A DNA stretch of 64,000 nucleotides from Morganella morganii (GTDB lineage: Bacteria; Pseudomonadota; Gammaproteobacteria; Enterobacterales; Enterobacteriaceae). The number at the start of each line of letters is the position of its first letter. Position 1 is the first letter of the stretch. Positions 49,869 through 58,904 of this stretch are shown one piece after another. Made by a program: the position numbers and the translations under genes. A model generated the notes under the pieces. It worked only from the letters and a program-made list of their open reading frames with translations, was not told the origin of the DNA and ran no database searches. The stretch lies in NCBI RefSeq assembly GCF_019402645.1, contig NZ_VKKS01000001.1, positions 1,860,835 through 1,924,834 of the forward strand. Direction: 5' to 3'.

Positions 49869-50405
49869 TCCCGGGAAAAAGGCTGATTAGTATCCTTACA
49901 ATAGACTGTATTTGCTGAGAAAATCACATAGCTTTTCAGGTTTACGGCCTGATAGAAATCGCTACGTGTAAATACTGAAAATAAACACAGAGATGTTTTT
50001 ATGCTGTACATCCTCCGTACAGCGGCTATATTAATAAGCAGTTTTAATTAATTGATATTCACATTACTGACCTGCACCCGACTGTGCGGTACTCTTTTTC
50101 TGACATGATTTACCCGCACACTCACCTGTGCGGGTATTTTTTAAACCACTGACAGGCATTCACCGGCATTGGAACAACACATATGATTATCATACCTATA
50201 TCCTCTCAGCCCGGTCACGTATTATGCCCCGGTTTTTTTATCCTGTTTCCGGCATAAAAAAGGCCACCGGAGTGATCAGGAAATCCTTTTTTATGCCATG
50301 ACAAAATTAAAATTATCAGTATGTTTAGGTATCTGTGTTAATTAATCTGTCGTTTTATTTTTTATTCATTCCGATGATATCTATTACAAATAACAGGTAT
50401 TATAA
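49869..50405. other. Gene-poor region with several hairpins
   Basis: There is no convincing gene. It contains a GCTGTAC/GTACAGC hairpin at 50003-50023 and a classic intrinsic terminator at 50112-50142. A poly-T hairpin lies near 50211-50240, and a 13-bp perfect inverted repeat at 50251-50297 (GGCATAAAAAAGG and complement, 21-base centre). Short frames such as 50001-50051 (16 residues, hydrophobic) and 50183-50257 (24 residues) are too weak to call. Confidence 0.5.
50112..50142 (+). terminator. Orphan intrinsic terminator
   Basis: ACCCGCAC (50112-50119) and GTGCGGGT (50128-50135) form a perfect stem followed by ATTTTTT. No gene lies upstream on this strand, so it may end another small transcript; the hairpin GCAC/GTGC followed by CTCTTTTT lies just before it. 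Confidence 0.75.
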
Positions 50406-51314
50406 TTAATTGTTATACCTTAGTTTTTTCGAAGAAGAACAAAAGTAAATTCCGGATATAATTAAGACACCACTTAAAAAATGATAACTGTGTAATTTTT
50501 CACTAAGGAAAATAACACCAAAGAAACCGCCACTCAACGGGATCAGGTGTGAGAAAATTTCACCTCTTGTTGCTCCTATCGTTAATATCCCTTTATTCCA
50601 CAGCAAATATGATAGCCACGACGGGAAAATAACCAGATAGGCAAGCCCGGAGATAAACAGCGGTGAAGCATAATGACCAATATTGCTGATCTGAAAATCG
50701 TGTAAAAACAGATAAATAATCAGTATCGGTAACATCATCAGGCTGCCGGTTACCGAACTGATAGCCACAAATGCATTACCGTTCACCTCACGGGGTTTCA
50801 GTCTTAAAAAAGCACAATATAATGCCCAGCTGATGGCTGATCCCAGTGCCCACAAATCCCCTTTATTCAGGTGACTGATAACTTCTGAAAAATTAAGGTC
50901 ACCTTTAAATATCAGATAAATCACACCTAACGTACTTAATAATACGCCGATATAATTTTTTCCCTGAATTTTTTCTTTAAACACCAGCATATTTATCAGT
51001 AAAACAATCGACGGCGTTGCAGACATATAAATCGCAGCATTCAGTGCCGTGGTATATTGCAGACCGATATACAGCGTAACCGGGAATAAAACCTGTCCGC
51101 ACAATGACAGAAACATAATTATCCCTTTCGCCTTTTTCATAAATGCCCACTGCTGTTTCACCTGACTGAAATACAGCGTCATCAGCAAAACCGCCGTTAC
51201 CAGCCAGCGCAGCTGAGATAAAATAACCGGGTCGGCTTCAGATACCAAAAGATGTCCGACAACATAGTTCCCGCCCCAGAAACACGCCGCCAGCGTTAAG
51301 AATAAATAAGGCAT
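50406..51314 (-). CDS. DMT-superfamily (EamA) membrane transporter
   Basis: This 302-residue protein has about ten hydrophobic segments arranged as two EamA repeats (LAACFWGGNYVVGHLL at the N-terminus; DLWALGSAISWALYCAFLRLKP opening the second half). Such proteins are usually metabolite or drug exporters; the substrate is unknown. Codon use is AT-richer than the core genes, consistent with later acquisition. It is divergent from the VOC gene, with about 150 bases between. Confidence 0.85.
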   Translation of the reverse strand: MPYLFLTLAACFWGGNYVVGHLLVSEADPVILSQLRWLVTAVLLMTLYFSQVKQQWAFMKKAKGIIMFLSLCGQVLFPVTLYIGLQYTTALNAAIYMSATPSIVLLINMLVFKEKIQGKNYIGVLLSTLGVIYLIFKGDLNFSEVISHLNKGDLWALGSAISWALYCAFLRLKPREVNGNAFVAISSVTGSLMMLPILIIYLFLHDFQISNIGHYASPLFISGLAYLVIFPSWLSYLLWNKGILTIGATRGEIFSHLIPLSGGFFGVIFLSEKLHSYHFLSGVLIISGIYFCSSSKKLRYNN

Positions 51315-51463
51315 ATTCCGCTCCCCGTCAGGTCAAGATTCTCCGACCGTAACATGGCCTCCCCGGAGCAGGCTTGTTATTTATCAAAATAGTTATGGAT
51401 TTTAAAAAAATTTTTAATACATTCCTCACCGGGGCTATGATAAGAAAAAAATAAGGAGGTAAT

Positions 51464-51847
51464 ATGTTCAAACCAAACAGTATTATTTTGTATGTCAGAG
51501 ACACAGAGAAAAGTACCTGTTTTTACACCAAACTACTCAACGCTGAACCTGATGAGCAATACAGTGAATTTTCTGTTTTTGCCTTATCTGATAACATGAT
51601 ATTAGGACTTCAGGCAAAGTCCGGCATCGATCCTGCACCACAACCCTGCATTGGCGGCGTGGAAATATGTATGTCAGATGTCAGCAACCGGGAAGTTGAT
51701 GATATCTATCGCAGATGGTGTGAGCCGGGTGTGAAAATTATTATGAAACCGGTGATACTGGATTTCGGCTATACTTTCGTGGCAACCGATCCTGACGGAC
51801 ACCGTCTGAGAGTCTGTACGACCGACACTACAAATATTGATGGATAA
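51464..51847 (+). CDS. VOC-family (glyoxalase/bleomycin-resistance-like) protein
   Basis: This 127-residue protein is led by a near-perfect AAGGAGG seven bases before ATG. It has the vicinal-oxygen-chelate plan: IILYVRDTEKSTCFYTKLLNAEP at the start, a middle MILGLQAKSG and the closing TFVATDPDGHRLRVC. The usual C-terminal metal Glu is replaced (DGHRLRV), so metal-independent binding or drug sequestration is possible. Function not assignable. Confidence 0.8.
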   Translation: MFKPNSIILYVRDTEKSTCFYTKLLNAEPDEQYSEFSVFALSDNMILGLQAKSGIDPAPQPCIGGVEICMSDVSNREVDDIYRRWCEPGVKIIMKPVILDFGYTFVATDPDGHRLRVCTTDTTNIDG

Positions 51848-51941
51848 TCACTGTAAATTTTTTGTTGTTCGTATTAATCTTATAGCCTCGCTACAACCGT
51901 ATGTTATAAAAAATTAATATAGTAATTAATGGATGATATAT

Positions 51942-52334
51942 ATGCTCTATATTGATGACACCGGAATCGTTAAATCAAATCGTATTAAGGTTAAAATATT
52001 CAGTAAAATAGAGTATGACCGGATGGATAAAGTCACCGGAATTGTGGTACACCAAACGAATACACCATCTGCAAGTCACACATTTAACAGTTACACCCAT
52101 CCCAAATCTGATGGTGCTCATTTTCTGGTTAACCGGGATGGGACCATCTGCCAAACAGCATCATTATTTAAAACAACCCGGCATGTCGGATTGATGCAAT
52201 CACTTTGTATTGTGACGAAAAAATGGCTGATATCAGAACTCCCGGATACCCCGGATATTTCTCCCTCTGAGATATATCGACATCCTGACATCGGAAGGAA
52301 AAATCTGACCGAAGCGAGTACAGCATCATGGTAA
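51942..52334 (+). pseudogene. Internally deleted peptidoglycan amidase (Amidase_2 type)
   Basis: The 130-residue frame keeps the start of an N-acetylmuramoyl-L-alanine amidase: GIVVHQTNTPSASHTFNSY with the first zinc His, then GAHFLVNRDGTICQTASLFKTTRHVG. It also keeps the end: WLISELPDTPDISPSEIYRHPDIGRKN...TEASTASW with the second His. The central part that in this family carries the SIGIEIVG-type segment with the catalytic Glu is missing, around base 52220, without breaking the frame. Homologues as I remember them are about 200 residues. It is probably an inactive relic of a secreted anti-bacterial amidase. The start at 51942 is preferred over 51933. Confidence 0.7.
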
Positions 52335-52750
52335 AAAAATCGGTTGTTATTCCGGTAATGCTCTGTTTAATTCCCGGTTTTATACAAGCAAAAACTGTCG
52401 CTGACATTCAGATTAATAAAGTTGGTATTGCATACTCTGACAGTAAAAATATCAATGAAATAAAAGCATGCAAACAATTTAAACCAAATCAGACACAGTT
52501 GATAAACTATTTTAATACCACCGAAGAATCAACTGAAAATAAATGGATGCATGAATATTACTCTGCCTGCATATCAACCGGCCATATCAAATTTAGTGAC
52601 GGAATGACAGGCAGATGGACAGTCCAGTCAGGCGGACTGGGTTATGTCACTACCGCAGATAAAAAGACTATTTATTTTTTCCGTAAAGATAACGGATGGA
52701 ATGATCCGAATGCCTGCACTTACGGCTTAGGTGATGAACCTCAGTGTTGA
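52328..52750 (+). CDS. Secreted partner, probable immunity protein of the amidase
   Basis: This 140-residue protein has a clear signal peptide (VVIPVMLCLIPGFIQA, cleavage near residue 22) and four cysteines in the mature part that could form disulfides. It overlaps the amidase frame by seven bases, indicating translational coupling. A periplasmic protein encoded directly after a peptidoglycan-amidase effector is the standard immunity layout. Unlike the amidase, it looks intact. The assignment is from context only; I do not recognise the family. Confidence 0.65.
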   Translation: MVKKSVVIPVMLCLIPGFIQAKTVADIQINKVGIAYSDSKNINEIKACKQFKPNQTQLINYFNTTEESTENKWMHEYYSACISTGHIKFSDGMTGRWTVQSGGLGYVTTADKKTIYFFRKDNGWNDPNACTYGLGDEPQC

Positions 52751-53490
52751 AGCATTCCTTTTCCTCCGTCATTTTTGCCGAGCCTCCGTTATGACCCGTA
52801 CTATGTTTAATAACCTACCCATGACCGGTTCAGTCGCCTGAACCGGGATTGTTGTACTTTTTAAAGTTCTCCAGCACTCAGGTGACAGACCAAAACCGGT
52901 TTTGTCACCTCAATGTTGTTTTTTTATAAATAATATCAATGAATTATCTGACCTGCTGCTGACAGCATGAAAATCCGAAAACAAGCCGTTTCCCACGAAG
53001 CCGCCGCCCCGTGGTAAGGTTCCCCCTCTGGGAGCACCTTTTAATAAATACGCATATAAACAATTAGTTATAATATTCATGGTGATTTTCCCCTGCTGGT
53101 GGTTCTCACAGCCTGTTTGATATGTTCGTTGCAGTAACCACTGCGATCGGTAGTTGTCTTTGCGCAGCCACGTTTGCGGCAGGCACGGGGAATGCGTGGT
53201 GGCATCATATCCTTCGGTTATAAAGCCGGCTCATTATTATGATTGGTTCCTGTCGTTTCTCCGGCTGTCATGCCTTACAACTCCGGCAGCTGACGTTGCT
53301 GCCTACATCAGTAACTACACCGTGGATTCGTTGTTTTTGTTTCTCCCCGTACACTCTCCGCATGAAGTGGACGGGTCACAGCTAACACAGGAAGACTGCG
53401 ACCACACGGCACATAAAAAAACCCCGCTATTTAGCGGGGCGTTTTATTTTAATTATTTCAAATATTAAATTTTATTAATTTGCTGAAGAA
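52751..53490. other. Non-coding region with four strong hairpins
   Basis: Hairpins are at 52825-52846 (CCGGTTCAG, 4-base loop), 52880-52910 (AGGTGACA/TGTCACCT enclosing the palindrome CAAAACCGGTTTTG, then a T run) and 53016-53040 (AAGGT-TCCC/GGGA-ACCTT, then TTTT). A fourth is at 53422-53439. A TATAAT at 53069-53074 could start a transcript of about 370 nt ending at the last one. No gene with homology is seen; short frames lack ribosome-binding sites. Confidence 0.5.
53422..53450. terminator. Bidirectional terminator
   Basis: CCCCGC and GCGGGG stem around TATTTA has A7 on one side and GTTTTATTTT on the other. It can end a plus-strand transcript from about 53080 or the minus-strand fragment at 53491-53739. 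Confidence 0.85.
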
Positions 53491-53739
53491 TTAATTCAGG
53501 TCACAGTTAAATGTTTTTTTGTCATTTCCATTGATAAAACCTTCGATGCAATTGATTTTATCAACTAACGCTTTTGACTCAGATATAGATAAAATGTTAA
53601 CCTCATTATTCACATCAAATGCAGATTTATAGTAAGGCAATATTGAAACCAAGAATGGTAACCTTACCGCCACAGCTGAACCCGAATCGCAAAAAATTGT
53701 CTCTTTTGTACTCCGTTCTGCGCGATTTTTTGCGATAAT
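53491..53739 (-). pseudogene. Start-less gene fragment, C-terminal end of an unknown protein
   Basis: The frame is open from a TAA (53740-53742) to the stop at 53491 and has no ATG. The only start candidate is a GTG at 53673, without a ribosome-binding site, which would give 60 residues. The sequence reads protein-like (IFCDSGSAVAVRLPFL near the break; SISESKALVDKINCIEGFINGNDKKTFNCDLN near the end region) and is followed by a good terminator. It is AT-rich and may be the 3' remnant of a horizontally acquired gene. Confidence 0.45.
53686..53736. repeat. 12-bp inverted repeat upstream of yfhL
   Basis: ATCGCAAAAAAT (53686-53697) and ATTTTTTGCGAT (53725-53736) are perfect complements with 27 bases between. 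It overlaps the broken end of the preceding fragment and could be a recombination footprint or a regulatory site. Confidence 0.5.
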
Positions 53740-53883
53740 TTAAGATAGTGGCGGCTGCAATAGGCTTGTGTTGCTGATTTGTGTTCCTGAAACAGGAAAA
53801 CCAAGGTTATAATACTGGTTATATTTACAGAAACCGGTTAGATAGTAACGTATAAGTGCAAGATATAAGTTACTGAATTTTAA

Positions 53884-54168
<285 letters not shown>

Positions 54169-54200
54169 GCGCAGGTATGCGCCCGCGCCGGGCGCATCTG

Positions 54201-54587
54201 TCAGGTGTTTGTTTCGAGAATAACTGTTGCACAGGCGTAATGACGCTCGTCGGCGATCGAGACATGGTAGTGCGTGACTTGCCGGGCGGCGGCCAGTTCT
54301 CCGGCGTAGCCGAGGAAAGTCAGATTGGGTTTCCCGAGTAAGTCATTACTGACTTCAAACTGGTTAAATGCCAGCCCCCGGCGGATCCCGGTTCCCAGTG
54401 CTTTGGATGCGGCCTCTTTGACAGCAAACCGTTTTGCCAGAAAGCGCACCGGCTGTTTATGCTGCCGGTACACGTCCCATTCCGCGTCACTGAGGATCCG
54501 TTTTGCAAAGCGGTCACCGGAACGCCCGATAACCGCTTCAATACGCCTTATTTCAACAATATCCGTACCAATGCCGACAATAGCCAT
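54201..54587 (-). CDS. acpS: Holo-[acyl-carrier-protein] synthase
   Basis: AcpS transfers phosphopantetheine from CoA to acyl carrier protein. It has 128 residues. The metal and CoA motifs [13 protein letters not shown] and [17 protein letters not shown] are present. Its ATG shares a base with the pdxJ stop, so the two are translationally coupled. Confidence 0.97.
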   Translation of the reverse strand: MAIVGIGTDIVEIRRIEAVIGRSGDRFAKRILSDAEWDVYRQHKQPVRFLAKRFAVKEAASKALGTGIRRGLAFNQFEVSNDLLGKPNLTFLGYAGELAAARQVTHYHVSIADERHYACATVILETNT

Positions 54588-55318
54588 TAACGACGGGCTT
54601 CCCGCAGCAGGGTTTTCATATCCGCAACAGCGGCAGCCAGTCCGCTGAAGACAGCCCGGCCAATAATCGCGTGACCGATATTCAGCTCATAAATAGCCGG
54701 CAGTGCCGCAACGCGCTGAACGTTGTGATAGTTCAGGCCATGTCCGGCATTCACTTTCAGGCCTTTACCTGCCGCATAAGCAACCGCATCTTTGATACGG
54801 ATAAACGCTTTATCTTCTTCCTGAGAGGTGTCCGCATCCGCATAAGCGCCGGTGTGGATTTCAATAAACGGTGCGCCAACGTCATCCGCTGCATCAATCT
54901 GGGTATGATCAGGATCGATAAACAGGGAAACCTTAATACCGGCTTCTGTCAGGCGTTTAACCGCGCGGGCAATTTTTTCTTTCTGACCGGCGACATCCAG
55001 CCCGCCTTCCGTGGTGACTTCCTGACGTTTTTCCGGGACCAGGCAGCAGAACGCCGGTTTGATACGGCAGGCGATATCCACCATCTCATCGGTGACAGCC
55101 ATTTCCAGGTTCATACGGGTCTGAATGGTTTGTCTCAGCAATTCCACATCACGATCGGTGATATGACGGCGGTCTTCACGCAGATGCACGGTAATACCTT
55201 CCGCCCCCGCCTGTTCCGCGACAAATGCCGCCTGAACCGGGTCCGGATAATTGGTGCCGCGTGCGTTACGGACAGTTGCAATGTGGTCAATGTTTACACC
55301 CAATAAAACTTCACTCAT
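54587..55318 (-). CDS. pdxJ: Pyridoxine 5'-phosphate synthase
   Basis: PdxJ condenses 1-deoxyxylulose-5-phosphate with 3-amino-2-oxopropyl phosphate in vitamin B6 synthesis. It has 243 residues. Visible motifs are [33 protein letters not shown] and [13 protein letters not shown]. It lies in the rnc-era-recO-pdxJ-acpS cluster, 36 bases after recO. Confidence 0.98.
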   Translation of the reverse strand: MSEVLLGVNIDHIATVRNARGTNYPDPVQAAFVAEQAGAEGITVHLREDRRHITDRDVELLRQTIQTRMNLEMAVTDEMVDIACRIKPAFCCLVPEKRQEVTTEGGLDVAGQKEKIARAVKRLTEAGIKVSLFIDPDHTQIDAADDVGAPFIEIHTGAYADADTSQEEDKAFIRIKDAVAYAAGKGLKVNAGHGLNYHNVQRVAALPAIYELNIGHAIIGRAVFSGLAAAVADMKTLLREARR

Positions 55319-55354
55319 TTTTTATCATCCTCCGGGTAACTTTTGTTATTCAGT

Positions 55355-56116
55355 TTAACCTTTTTCAGACGAAGAGGAACCACTGCGGCCATTTTCTTTT
55401 GAAACCAACGGCGGGCGCACAAATTGACGAAATAATTCACGGCTTTTCAATGGCTTTCCGCCGAGATAGGGTTTTAACGCGATGCGGGTGAAGCGTTTGG
55501 CGGCACGTAAAGTTTCCGCATCCGGAAATTCCCGGGCAGCAAGCGCTTTCAGTTCACGGCCGGTGAAACTACTGTTATCCACCACCAGGCTGGCGATAAA
55601 GCCTTTTTCCTCGCGGTAGCGGTACGTCATGGTGTCAGAGACTTCCTGACCGCTGCCCGCGCAGTGGAGAAAATCCACGCCGTAGCCGATGTGGTGCAGC
55701 AGTGCCAGCTCAAACCGGCGCAGTGCCTGTTCCGGTGTGGTATCGCTGGCCGCGAGGTACTGAAGGCAGCGCAGATAATCAAAAAATAATGCGGAACAGG
55801 TGACGCCGTTAGCCAGCACACGGGAGAGCAACTCATTGATATATAAGCCGCTGTAAAGCACTGTGCCGGTCAGGGGTAAAGCGAGGGAAATAGGATCCGC
55901 GTCGCGCAGGGTTTTCAGTTCCCCGCGCCCGCCCCAGCGGATCAGCAGCGGCGTAAAGGGCTGTAATGCCCCTTTAAGACCGGAACGGCGGCGGCGTGCC
56001 CCTTTCGCCAGCAGGCGCTGCCGCCCTTCCTGTTCAGTGAACACATCCAGAATCAGGCTGGTTTCACTGTAAGGGCGACTATGGAGTACAAACGCGCGCT
56101 GCCAGCCGTCCATCAC
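55355..56116 (-). CDS. recO: DNA repair protein RecO
   Basis: RecO works with RecR and RecF to load RecA on SSB-coated DNA. It has 253 residues: an N-terminal OB-fold ([23 protein letters not shown]) and a helical C-terminal part. The C-terminus carries a Ser-rich tail ([10 protein letters not shown]). It starts four bases after the era stop. Confidence 0.96.
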   Translation of the reverse strand: MMDGWQRAFVLHSRPYSETSLILDVFTEQEGRQRLLAKGARRRRSGLKGALQPFTPLLIRWGGRGELKTLRDADPISLALPLTGTVLYSGLYINELLSRVLANGVTCSALFFDYLRCLQYLAASDTTPEQALRRFELALLHHIGYGVDFLHCAGSGQEVSDTMTYRYREEKGFIASLVVDNSSFTGRELKALAAREFPDAETLRAAKRFTRIALKPYLGGKPLKSRELFRQFVRPPLVSKENGRSGSSSSEKG

Positions 56117-56120
56117 TATG

Positions 56121-57029
56121 TTACTTCAGGTCGTCAACATAACCCAGGCTGCGCAGTGCACGTTCATCATCTGCCCAGCCGGCTTTAACTTTCACCCACA
56201 GTTCAAGGTGAACACGGGCATCAAACAGACGTTCCATATCAATACGGGATTCAGTCCCGATCGTTTTGATACGGCTGCCTTTGTTGCCGATAACCATTTT
56301 TTTCTGTCCTTCGCGCTCAACGAGGATCAGGCCGTTGATCTGAAATACGCCGTTGTCCTGTACAACAAACTGTTCGATTTCCACGGTCACTGAATACGGC
56401 AGTTCATCCCCCAGGAAACGCATCAGTTTTTCACGGATGATTTCAGAGGCCATAAAGCGCTGTGAACGGTCAGTGATGTAGTCTTCCGGGAAGTGGAACG
56501 GCGCCTGCGGAATGTGCTGACGCACAATTTTCGCGATGGTATCGACATTCATTTTCTTCCCGGCACTGAGCGGCACCACGTCGAGGAAATCCATCTGCTG
56601 ACTGAGAAACGCAATATGCGGCAGCAGTTTGGTTTTGTCTTCCACGTTGTCCACTTTGTTGATGGCAAGCAGAACCGGGCAGCGCAGAGAGCGGACTTTA
56701 TTCAGTACCATCTCATCGTCCGGCGTCCAGTTAGTGCCTTCAACCATAAAAATCACCAGCTCAACATCACCGATGGAACTGCTGGCCGCGCGGTTCATCA
56801 GGCGGTTGATCGCCCGTTTTTCCTCAATATGCAGCCCCGGGGTATCCACATAGATGATCTGATAATTATCCTGTGTATCGATCCCCATAATGCGGTGCCG
56901 CGTGGTCTGCGGTTTCCGCGAGGTAATAGAGACTTTCTGCCCCAGTAACTGGTTCAGTAAGGTGGATTTGCCCACATTGGGGCGTCCGACTATCGCGACA
57001 AAGCCGCAATAGGTGTTTTCTTCGCTCAT
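56121..57029 (-). CDS. era: GTPase Era
   Basis: Era is a GTPase with a KH domain that binds the 3' end of 16S rRNA during 30S maturation. It has 302 residues. The P-loop is GRPNVGKST near residue 15, followed by DTPGLH and NKVD motifs. The C-terminal KH segment holds [16 protein letters not shown]. Its ATG overlaps the rnc stop (four-base overlap), giving coupling. Confidence 0.98.
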   Translation of the reverse strand: MSEENTYCGFVAIVGRPNVGKSTLLNQLLGQKVSITSRKPQTTRHRIMGIDTQDNYQIIYVDTPGLHIEEKRAINRLMNRAASSSIGDVELVIFMVEGTNWTPDDEMVLNKVRSLRCPVLLAINKVDNVEDKTKLLPHIAFLSQQMDFLDVVPLSAGKKMNVDTIAKIVRQHIPQAPFHFPEDYITDRSQRFMASEIIREKLMRFLGDELPYSVTVEIEQFVVQDNGVFQINGLILVEREGQKKMVIGNKGSRIKTIGTESRIDMERLFDARVHLELWVKVKAGWADDERALRSLGYVDDLK

Positions 57030-57706
57030 TCAAGCTCCAACAAAATTAATGCTTGTTCCGCCGCGGCCTGTTCGGCTTTCCGGCGGCTGGAACCGGTTCC
57101 TTTTACCGGCTGTTCAACACCGCTGATTTGGCAGTGAATAGTGAACTCCTGATCGTGAGCTTCACCTTTTACCTGAACAACCAGATAGTTAGGCAGAGGC
57201 AAATGCCGCCCCTGAAGGTATTCCTGTAACCGGGTTTTCGGGTCTTTTTGCTTATCCCCGGGCGAGATTTCATTCAGTCTGGACTCATACCAGCTGAGGA
57301 TAATCCGCTCAATTGTCTGAATATCACTGTCGAGAAAAATTCCGCCAATAAGAGCTTCCACGGTGTCCGCGAGGATGGATTCACGGCGGCTGCCGCCGCT
57401 TTTCAGTTCCCCCGGCCCCAGACGCAGACATTCGCCGAGGTTAAATTCGCGGGCCAGTTCCGCCAGGGTATTTCCGCGCACCAGTGTGGCGCGCATCCGG
57501 CTCATATCCCCTTCATCCACTTTCGGGAAACGGTGATATAAATCATTGGCAATAACAAAACTTAAAATAGAATCGCCGAGAAATTCCAGGCGTTCGTTAT
57601 GTTTGCTGCTGGCACTGCGGTGAGTAAGTGCCTGCATTAATAAGTCCTGACGGGTAAAAGTATAGCCGAGTTTTCGCTGCAGCTGGTTTATCACTATCGG
57701 GTTCAT
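57026..57706 (-). CDS. rnc: Ribonuclease III
   Basis: RNase III cleaves double-stranded RNA in rRNA processing and sRNA action. The start at 57706 ([10 protein letters not shown]) gives 226 residues, as in E. coli. The signature [17 protein letters not shown] and the C-terminal double-stranded-RNA-binding domain are clear. The frame open to 57838 upstream has no homology. Confidence 0.98.
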   Translation of the reverse strand: MNPIVINQLQRKLGYTFTRQDLLMQALTHRSASSKHNERLEFLGDSILSFVIANDLYHRFPKVDEGDMSRMRATLVRGNTLAELAREFNLGECLRLGPGELKSGGSRRESILADTVEALIGGIFLDSDIQTIERIILSWYESRLNEISPGDKQKDPKTRLQEYLQGRHLPLPNYLVVQVKGEAHDQEFTIHCQISGVEQPVKGTGSSRRKAEQAAAEQALILLELE

Positions 57707-57884
57707 GTGCGACCAAAAATTAGGATGTTTATAAAACGCACACGCAACAGACCTGTAGCCGCGGGAAACCGCGATACAAAACTGTTGCGTTTGCACTGGC
57801 TCCCCGTGTACCGGAGAGCCAATCATTTTGCGGGGCATATTCTACACTGTGATTACATGTAATGCTCAGCAAATTCTGTTTTTT

Positions 57885-58877
57885 CTATTCTATCCGTCCG
57901 AAACGGCTCAGGCGCAGACCGGTAGGCCATTCACCTTCCTGTTTTTCAAGGCTTAACCAGATAAAGCTTGCACGGCCGACCAGATTCTGTTCAGGCACAA
58001 ATCCCCAGACGCGGCTGTCCGCACTGTTATCACGGTTATCACCCATCATAAAGTAATGCCCTTCCGGCACCACCCAGGTGTACTCCGGTAACCCCGGCTG
58101 ACGGAACAGACGCTGCCCGCTGATGCTGTCCGGTGTGATTTCCGGTACGGTCAGAATATGATGTGCAACCGGCCCGAGGTTTTCAATCCGTTCCGCCTGA
58201 CGGCGGTAACCGACTTCCATATCATCCTCGATCGGGAACTGACGTGCACCGCCGCTCATAAAGGAGCCGCCCAGCGGGGATTTTTCCCAGCGGATAGCCC
58301 ACTCGCTTTCATATTCCTGACCATAGGTGACCGGCAGTGTTTCACAACTGCTCTGCTCTTTGGTGCAGCCCGGATAGACCTGTAACTCTTTGGCATACGG
58401 ATCATAAATAACTTTATCACCCGGCAGGCCAATCACACGTTTGACATAATCGACACGCGGATCTTCCGGATATTTAAACACGACGATATCACCGCGCTTC
58501 GGCTCCCCGGTTTTAATCAGGGTAGTCTGCGTGATCGGGTCTTTTAATCCGTAGGCGTATTTTTCCACCAGCATAAAGTCGCCGATTAACAGCGTCGGCA
58601 TCATAGAACCGGACGGGATCTGAAACGGCTCGTAAATAAATGAGCGCACGATCAGGACAATCGCCAGTACAGGGAACAGGGACGCCGTCCCTTCCACCCA
58701 GCCCGGTTTGGCCACTGTCTCAGCCAGATGAGCCTGATCCATGGTTCCTTCTGTCAGCTCCGCCATGCGCGCCAGTTTTTTCTTACGGGCAGGCTGAATT
58801 TTAAATTTATTCACCGCCCAGATGATCCCGGTAACCAACGTTGCCAGGGTCAGGATCAGCGCAAAGGTATTCGCCAT
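57885..58877 (-). CDS. lepB: Signal peptidase I
   Basis: LepB removes signal peptides from exported proteins. It has 330 residues and two N-terminal membrane segments (residues 3-22 and 66-82). The catalytic Ser is S91 (IPSGSMMPTL) and the general-base Lys is K146 (RVDYVKRVIGLPGD). The later box GDNRDNSADSR is also present. It lies between lepA and rnc. Confidence 0.98.
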   Translation of the reverse strand: MANTFALILTLATLVTGIIWAVNKFKIQPARKKKLARMAELTEGTMDQAHLAETVAKPGWVEGTASLFPVLAIVLIVRSFIYEPFQIPSGSMMPTLLIGDFMLVEKYAYGLKDPITQTTLIKTGEPKRGDIVVFKYPEDPRVDYVKRVIGLPGDKVIYDPYAKELQVYPGCTKEQSSCETLPVTYGQEYESEWAIRWEKSPLGGSFMSGGARQFPIEDDMEVGYRRQAERIENLGPVAHHILTVPEITPDSISGQRLFRQPGLPEYTWVVPEGHYFMMGDNRDNSADSRVWGFVPEQNLVGRASFIWLSLEKQEGEWPTGLRLSRFGRIE

Positions 58878-58904
58878 TATGTCTCCTTACAACCTGCTGA
58901 ATTA

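Noticed and set aside
50001..50051. 16-residue hydrophobic peptide frame
   Set aside because: Begins over a hairpin with only a weak GAG upstream; too short to separate from chance without conservation data.
50183..50257. 24-residue frame with poly-Ile start
   Set aside because: Weak ribosome-binding site and overlap with a poly-T hairpin; no support.
53122..53223. 33-residue plus-strand frame with tandem Trp codons (possible second leader peptide)
   Set aside because: No ribosome-binding site and no competing hairpins or downstream amino-acid gene; unlike the trpS2 leader it has no attenuator logic.
53154..53468. 104-residue plus-strand frame
   Set aside because: TTG start without a ribosome-binding site, and it runs straight through an intrinsic terminator; treated as a non-coding transcript.
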